Shown piece by piece: positions 12,552-15,982 of a stretch of DNA of 15,982 nt (within the stretch, counting starts at the first letter, position 1; every line of letters starts with the position of its first letter). The notes beneath the pieces were generated by a model. That model saw nothing but the letters and a program-made list of their open reading frames with translations, did not search any database and was not told where the DNA came from. The position numbers and the translations under genes are program-made. The stretch is from CAYNXB01 sp964401045 (lineage in GTDB: Bacteria; Pseudomonadota; Alphaproteobacteria; Sphingomonadales; Sphingomonadaceae): contig CAYNXB010000056.1 in the NCBI GenBank assembly GCA_964401045.1, positions 1 to 15,982 of the forward strand, read 5' to 3'.

Positions 12552-14156
12552 GTGGAGGAATTCGACTACATCGTCGTAGGCGCGGGCTCGGCCGGATGCG
12601 TGCTGGCGAACCGGCTGTCGCAAGATCCCGCCGTCACCGTGCTGCTGCTCGAGGCGGGCGGAAGCGACCGGCGCTGGGATGTGAAGATCCCGCTCGCGGT
12701 GTCGAAGCTGTGGCCCAATCCGGAATTGACCTGGGGATTCCTGTCTGAACCGGAACCGGAGCTGGGCGGACGGCGGCTGCCGGTCGCCCGCGGGCGAATG
12801 CTCGGCGGCACCTCGTCGCTCAACGGCATGATGGCGATCCGCGGCCACGCCGCCGACTATGACGGCTGGCGCGACACGGGGCTGGCCGGATGGGGCTGGG
12901 ACGACGTGCTGCCATGGTTCCGCAAGCTCGAGCGCCACTGGCGCGGCGATGGCCCCTTCCATGGCGGCAGCGGGCCGCTCTCGGTCGAACCACATCCCGC
13001 GCCCAGCCCGATCATGCGCCATGCGGTGGAGGCCGCGCGGGGCATGGGGTTTCCCATCACCGACGATTTCAACGGTGATCGCACCGACGGTTTTGGAATG
13101 CCCGATTTCACCATCCGCAACGGCCGGCGCAACAGCGCCGCCGATGCCTATCTCCGTCCGGCCTTGTCGCGCCCGAACCTCGCCATACGGACCAATGCCC
13201 TGGCCACACGGGTGCTGATCGGCAACGGCGCTGCCGAGGGCGTGGCCTATCTCCAGGGGGGGCACGAACGCGCGGCGCAGGCGCGGCGGGAAGTCGTCCT
13301 GTGCGGCGGAGCGATCAATTCGCCCCAGTTGCTGCTGCTCTCGGGAATCGGCCCGGCGGCCGATCTGGGTGCCCTCGGCATAACGGTCGCCGCGGACAGC
13401 CGCGCGGTCGGGGCCAACCTGCAGGACCACCCGGGCGCGGGCATCGAGCTCGATCTCGACCCGTCGCTCGGGTTCGAACGGGAGTTGCGGTTCGACCGCT
13501 TGGCGCGCTCCGCATCGCGCTGGCTGGTCGCCGGGAAAGGCCCGCTTGGCGCGCCGCCGCTGGTGATCTCCGCCAATGTCGCGACCCGGCCCGGATCGAC
13601 GCAGGTCGATCTTCACTTCCTGCTTATCCCGCTGGCTATGGAATCGCGGGTCTGGTTCCCCGGAATCAGGCGCGGGTTCGGCGCGCGGCTCGGCGCAATG
13701 TGGTCGCTCAATTATCCCGAAAGCCGCGGCTCGCTGGATCTGGCCGATGCCGACGCGCGAACCCATCCGCGCATCCGCTTCAACCTGCTGTCCGCCGAGA
13801 AAGACCGGGCCGAAATGATCCGCGGCTACCGGGTGCTCCGCGCGCTGCTGGATCAGCCGGCGCTGGCCGGCGTGACCGGGGCGACCCGCCGGCCCTCGCC
13901 TGCGCCTGAAAGCGACGAGGCGGTGCTCGACTACGTCCGCAGCACGGCCGGGACGGCGTATCACCCTTGCGGCACTTGCCGGATGGGCGCCGATCCCGCG
14001 TCGGTGGTGGACGGGGAACTGCGCGTGCGGGGCATACGCGGCCTGCGTGTCGCAGACGCATCGATCTTCCCGCGGCTGCCCGGCGGGAACACCAATCTAC
14101 CGGTCATCATGGTCGCCGAACGGGCCGCGGAATTCGTCGCCACGGCCTGGCGCTGA
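12552..14156 (+). CDS. GMC family FAD-dependent alcohol oxidoreductase (module 2)
   Basis: FAD enzyme of 534 aa, same family as the minus-strand enzyme at 4435-6024 but not a close copy. GAGSAG is at 10-15 with E35, GMC signature 1 GRMLGGTSSLNG at 81-92, signature 2 is the GGAINSPQLLLLSGIGPAA stretch, and the catalytic His471 is in YHPCGTCRMG. The second catalytic position is Asn515 in GNTNLPVIMVAERAA, the choline-dehydrogenase/oxidase type, in contrast with His in module 1. Start is GTG at 12552, 7 bases after the DUF3237 stop, with no strong ribosome site, so translational coupling is likely. Last gene of the ALDH operon, ending 12 bases before the convergent exported DUF3237 gene. Expected role: oxidising a primary or benzylic-type alcohol in the aromatic side chain; substrate not known. 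Confidence 0.93.
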   Translation: MEEFDYIVVGAGSAGCVLANRLSQDPAVTVLLLEAGGSDRRWDVKIPLAVSKLWPNPELTWGFLSEPEPELGGRRLPVARGRMLGGTSSLNGMMAIRGHAADYDGWRDTGLAGWGWDDVLPWFRKLERHWRGDGPFHGGSGPLSVEPHPAPSPIMRHAVEAARGMGFPITDDFNGDRTDGFGMPDFTIRNGRRNSAADAYLRPALSRPNLAIRTNALATRVLIGNGAAEGVAYLQGGHERAAQARREVVLCGGAINSPQLLLLSGIGPAADLGALGITVAADSRAVGANLQDHPGAGIELDLDPSLGFERELRFDRLARSASRWLVAGKGPLGAPPLVISANVATRPGSTQVDLHFLLIPLAMESRVWFPGIRRGFGARLGAMWSLNYPESRGSLDLADADARTHPRIRFNLLSAEKDRAEMIRGYRVLRALLDQPALAGVTGATRRPSPAPESDEAVLDYVRSTAGTAYHPCGTCRMGADPASVVDGELRVRGIRGLRVADASIFPRLPGGNTNLPVIMVAERAAEFVATAWR

Positions 14157-14168
14157 TGGCCGCTTCGA

Positions 14169-14696
14169 TCACATCGCCTTGTAGAAACGGATACGCACGG
14201 CTGGCCCCGGGGCATTCGCGGCAAGCTCCAGCGTGCCGATGAAGGCGGTGCGGTTCAGCCAGCCGTACTTGCCCTCCGGCGCCTCGAACACCGCCTGCGT
14301 GCGCGGCGGGGCAGAGCCTTCGCCCGGCGGGCACAGCGCGCCCGCATTGATCACGTTGATCACCACCCCGTCGTCGGTCCGGAGCATGTAGTCGGCCTTG
14401 ATGTGGGTGCAGCCGTCCGAGCGCTGGAGCTGCCAGTCCCAGCCGCCGGGAATGATCGTGCCCTTGATGCCCGGCCCCTCGAAGGTGCCACCGGTGATAG
14501 GGATGATATTGCGCGTGCCGAGCGGCGTCTTGCCGACGGGGATCGCCTGCCCGAGCGTGACGATCTCCTCGAAGGCGAACTCGAGCTTCGGCGGCGGCGG
14601 GCTATCCTGCGCAAGCGCCGGCGCAGATGCGGCCATGAGCGAGCCGGCGATCAGCGGCGCCGCGACACGCCGAACCGCTCGTATTTCGTTCTTCAT
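14169..14696 (-). CDS. Exported DUF3237 family protein D
   Basis: 175 aa, with a Sec-type signal peptide: MKNEIRAVRR then hydrophobic VAAPLIAGSLMAASAPALA and a likely cleavage after Ala29 (ALA|QD). The mature part holds the DUF3237 blocks: PITGGTFEGPGIKGTIIPGG (66-85) with WDWQL, SDGCTHIKADYMLRTDDG (93-110), AVFEAPEGKYGWLNRTAFIG (135-154). Two cysteines, Cys97 and Cys122, could form a disulfide in the periplasm; the cytoplasmic paralogues B and C have nothing equivalent at both places. ATG at 14696 follows GAGGGAGTGGGG. It lies 33 bases after pobA on the same strand and probably shares its transcript. If DUF3237 proteins are decarboxylases or ligand-binding barrels, this one acts outside the cytoplasm, perhaps on bulky lignin-derived compounds; that is speculative. 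Confidence 0.87.
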   Translation of the reverse strand: MKNEIRAVRRVAAPLIAGSLMAASAPALAQDSPPPPKLEFAFEEIVTLGQAIPVGKTPLGTRNIIPITGGTFEGPGIKGTIIPGGWDWQLQRSDGCTHIKADYMLRTDDGVVINVINAGALCPPGEGSAPPRTQAVFEAPEGKYGWLNRTAFIGTLELAANAPGPAVRIRFYKAM

Positions 14697-14729
14697 TTCC
14701 CCACTCCCTCTTGGTTCGCCTCTCCAATG

Positions 14730-15899
14730 CTAGATTGGCAGCCCGACGTAGTTCTCCGCAATGCTGGTCTGGGCCGCACGGCTGGAGGCGATGTAGTCGA
14801 GCTCGGCGACTTGCATCGCCCGTTCGAACGGGCCGTCCTCGGGGAAACGATGCATCAGGCGGGTGAGCGACCAGCTGAAGCGCTCGGCCTTCCATACCCG
14901 GGAGAGCGCCTTGACCGAATAGCTTGCCACGCCGTCGGGATCGTTACGGCGGAAGAACCCGCACAGCGCTTCGGCGGCGTAGTGAACATCGCTCGCCGCG
15001 AGGTTGAGGCCCTTGGCGCCGGTCGGCGGCACGATGTGCGCGGCATCGCCGCACAGCAGTAGCGAACCATGCCGCATCGGTGCGAACACATAAGAGCGCA
15101 AGGGCGCGATCGACTTCTCCAGCGCGGGGCCGCGAACGAGGTGCGCCGCCGCTTCCGGCCCGAGCCGCAGGGCGAGCTCGTCCCACAACCGCTCGTCAGA
15201 CCAGTCCTCGATCCGCTCGGTCAGCGGCACGTCGATGTAGTAGCGGCTGCGCGTCTCGCTGCGCATCGAGGCGAGCGCGAAGCCGCGTTCATGGTTGGCG
15301 TAGATCAGCTCGTGGTTGCACGGCGCGACGTCAGCGAGGAGGCCGAGCCAGCCGAACGGGTACTCGCGCTCGTACTCGCGCCCTGCTCCCGCCGGGATCG
15401 CCCGGCGGCTGGGGCCATGGAACCCGTCGCACCCGGCGATGAAGCGGCACTCGATGCGATGCTCGGCGCCATCTTTGGTGAAGGTCACGACCGGGGCGTC
15501 GCTCTCGATCTCGTGCAGCGCGACCTCCGCCGCCTCGTAGATCACCTCGAGCCCGCGTTCCTCGCGCGCTTCCATGAGGTCGCGGGTCAACTCGGTCTGG
15601 CCGTAGACGGTGACCTGCTTGCCGGTGAGCCCATGCAAGTCGATGCGGATCAGCCGTTCGCCGTCGGCGAGATTGACGCCCTCGTGCGGCAGGCCTTCGG
15701 CCTTCAGCCGCGCGTCGAGGCCGAGCCGCGCGACCATGTCGACCGTGCCCTGCTCGAGCACGCCGGCGCGGATGCGCGTAAGCACGTAATCGGGCGTGCG
15801 CCGCTCGAGCACGACGCACTCGACGCCTTCGGCACGCAGCAGGTGGCCGAGCAACAATCCGGCCGGACCGGCGCCGATGATGCAAACCTGAGTTTTCAT
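14730..15899 (-). CDS. pobA: 4-hydroxybenzoate 3-monooxygenase
   Basis: Class A flavoprotein hydroxylase of 389 aa converting 4-hydroxybenzoate to protocatechuate with NADPH and O2, cytoplasmic. It starts MKTQVCIIGAGPAGLLLG (GxGxxG, 9-14; E32) and follows the Pseudomonas PobA pattern along its length: RIRAGVLEQG with Arg44, GCDGFHGPSRRAIP, ELIYANHERGFALAS and MRSETRSRYYIDVPL holding the substrate and NADPH contacts (Tyr, Ser, Arg, Arg, Tyr), GDAAHIVPPTGAKGLNLAAS and the ending ENYVGLPI with the active-site tyrosine. All these residues are retained, so it should be active. ATG at 15899 is 7 bases after the stop of an upstream gene. No PobR-type regulator is visible. It would feed the protocatechuate 4,5-cleavage route usual in sphingomonads, but no ring-cleavage gene is in the window. 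Confidence 0.96.
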   Translation of the reverse strand: MKTQVCIIGAGPAGLLLGHLLRAEGVECVVLERRTPDYVLTRIRAGVLEQGTVDMVARLGLDARLKAEGLPHEGVNLADGERLIRIDLHGLTGKQVTVYGQTELTRDLMEAREERGLEVIYEAAEVALHEIESDAPVVTFTKDGAEHRIECRFIAGCDGFHGPSRRAIPAGAGREYEREYPFGWLGLLADVAPCNHELIYANHERGFALASMRSETRSRYYIDVPLTERIEDWSDERLWDELALRLGPEAAAHLVRGPALEKSIAPLRSYVFAPMRHGSLLLCGDAAHIVPPTGAKGLNLAASDVHYAAEALCGFFRRNDPDGVASYSVKALSRVWKAERFSWSLTRLMHRFPEDGPFERAMQVAELDYIASSRAAQTSIAENYVGLPI

Positions 15900-15906
15900 G
15901 GCATCA

Positions 15907-15982
15907 TCAGTCCGATTTCAGCTTGCTCTTGTCGAAAGCGCCGAGGCCCGGCTTGAAGGTCTTGTCGTCGAGGAACTGCCTG
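15907..15982 (-). CDS. C-terminal fragment of an unidentified gene upstream of pobA (cut by window edge)
   Basis: Only about 24 codons are inside the window, ending GLGAFDKSKLKSD and two successive TGA stops (15909-15907 and 15906-15904). It is on the same strand as pobA, with 7 bases from the first stop to the pobA ATG, so it is most likely the preceding gene of a pobA operon. The tail is charged and lysine-rich. I do not recognise the family from this fragment and assign no function. Confidence 0.5.
   Translation of the reverse strand, partial: RQFLDDKTFKPGLGAFDKSKLKSD

Noticed and set aside
12468..13964. Long open frame of about 498 codons antisense to GMC module 2
   Set aside because: It is a high-GC shadow: Arg/Gly/Pro/His-rich with no domain, and lies opposite a gene with every GMC motif. 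The same applies to long antisense frames at 3165-4199 (opposite the MFS gene) and 7556-9205 (opposite SDR and efflux genes).
1..15982. Mobile island, CRISPR array or RNA gene
   Set aside because: No transposase, integrase, terminal repeats, repeated spacer arrays, tRNA or rRNA-like sequence was recognised on reading; composition looks even apart from the short AT-rich gap at 1742-1800.

Overview
The window is GC-rich, gene-dense DNA with short intergenic gaps. The gene content (4-hydroxyphenylpyruvate dioxygenase, maleylacetoacetate isomerase, PobA, two GMC alcohol oxidases/dehydrogenases, four DUF3237 proteins, an NTF2-like protein and an aromatic-type ALDH) suggests an alphaproteobacterium of the sphingomonad type (Novosphingobium/Sphingobium-like) and its aromatic-compound catabolic DNA. 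The taxon is an inference from gene families and base composition; no rRNA or tRNA is present to anchor it. I see no insertion sequence, phage gene, CRISPR array or tRNA, and no gene-free stretch longer than 300 bases.

Layout. (1) 1-4454, tyrosine/homogentisate side: the 5' part of hppD (minus strand), a divergent Lrp/AsnC regulator, a second convergent Lrp/AsnC regulator, a MarR-type regulator, a zeta-class GST (maleylacetoacetate isomerase) and an ACS-type MFS importer. An inverted repeat enclosing a TATACT box lies in front of hppD. (2) 4435-7085, first GMC/DUF3237 module: a GMC oxidoreductase (minus) back to back with a DUF3237 protein and an NTF2/SnoaL-like protein (plus). (3) 7082-10067, minus-strand unit: AraC-type regulator, Bcr/CflA-type efflux pump, and an SDR that lacks the usual catalytic residues. 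(4) 10198-14156, second GMC/DUF3237 module: a tight plus-strand operon of ALDH, divergent DUF3237, canonical DUF3237 and GMC oxidoreductase, with junctions of +2, -1 and +7 bases. (5) 14169-15982, minus strand: the tail of an unidentified gene, pobA, then a DUF3237 protein with a signal peptide.

How the genes may work together. GMC enzymes oxidise alcohols to aldehydes (some go further), and ALDH oxidises aldehydes to acids. From memory, two DUF3237 proteins of Sphingobium SYK-6 (PhcF/PhcG) are cofactor-independent decarboxylases that act after GMC enzymes (PhcC/PhcD) in phenylcoumaran lignin-dimer catabolism. Also from memory, the sphingomonad diarylpropane lyase LdpA is an NTF2-fold cofactorless deformylase. 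The repeated pairing of GMC with DUF3237, plus ALDH and an NTF2-like protein, therefore looks like a side-chain oxidation and cofactorless C-C cleavage system for a lignin-derived or related aryl-propanoid substrate. It would feed 4-hydroxybenzoate to PobA and then protocatechuate. The substrate is not visible from sequence.

The most notable features are the four distinct DUF3237 paralogues in about 8.6 kb: one canonical and paired with the NTF2-like protein, one canonical and one degenerate in an overlapping tandem, and one exported and adjacent to pobA.
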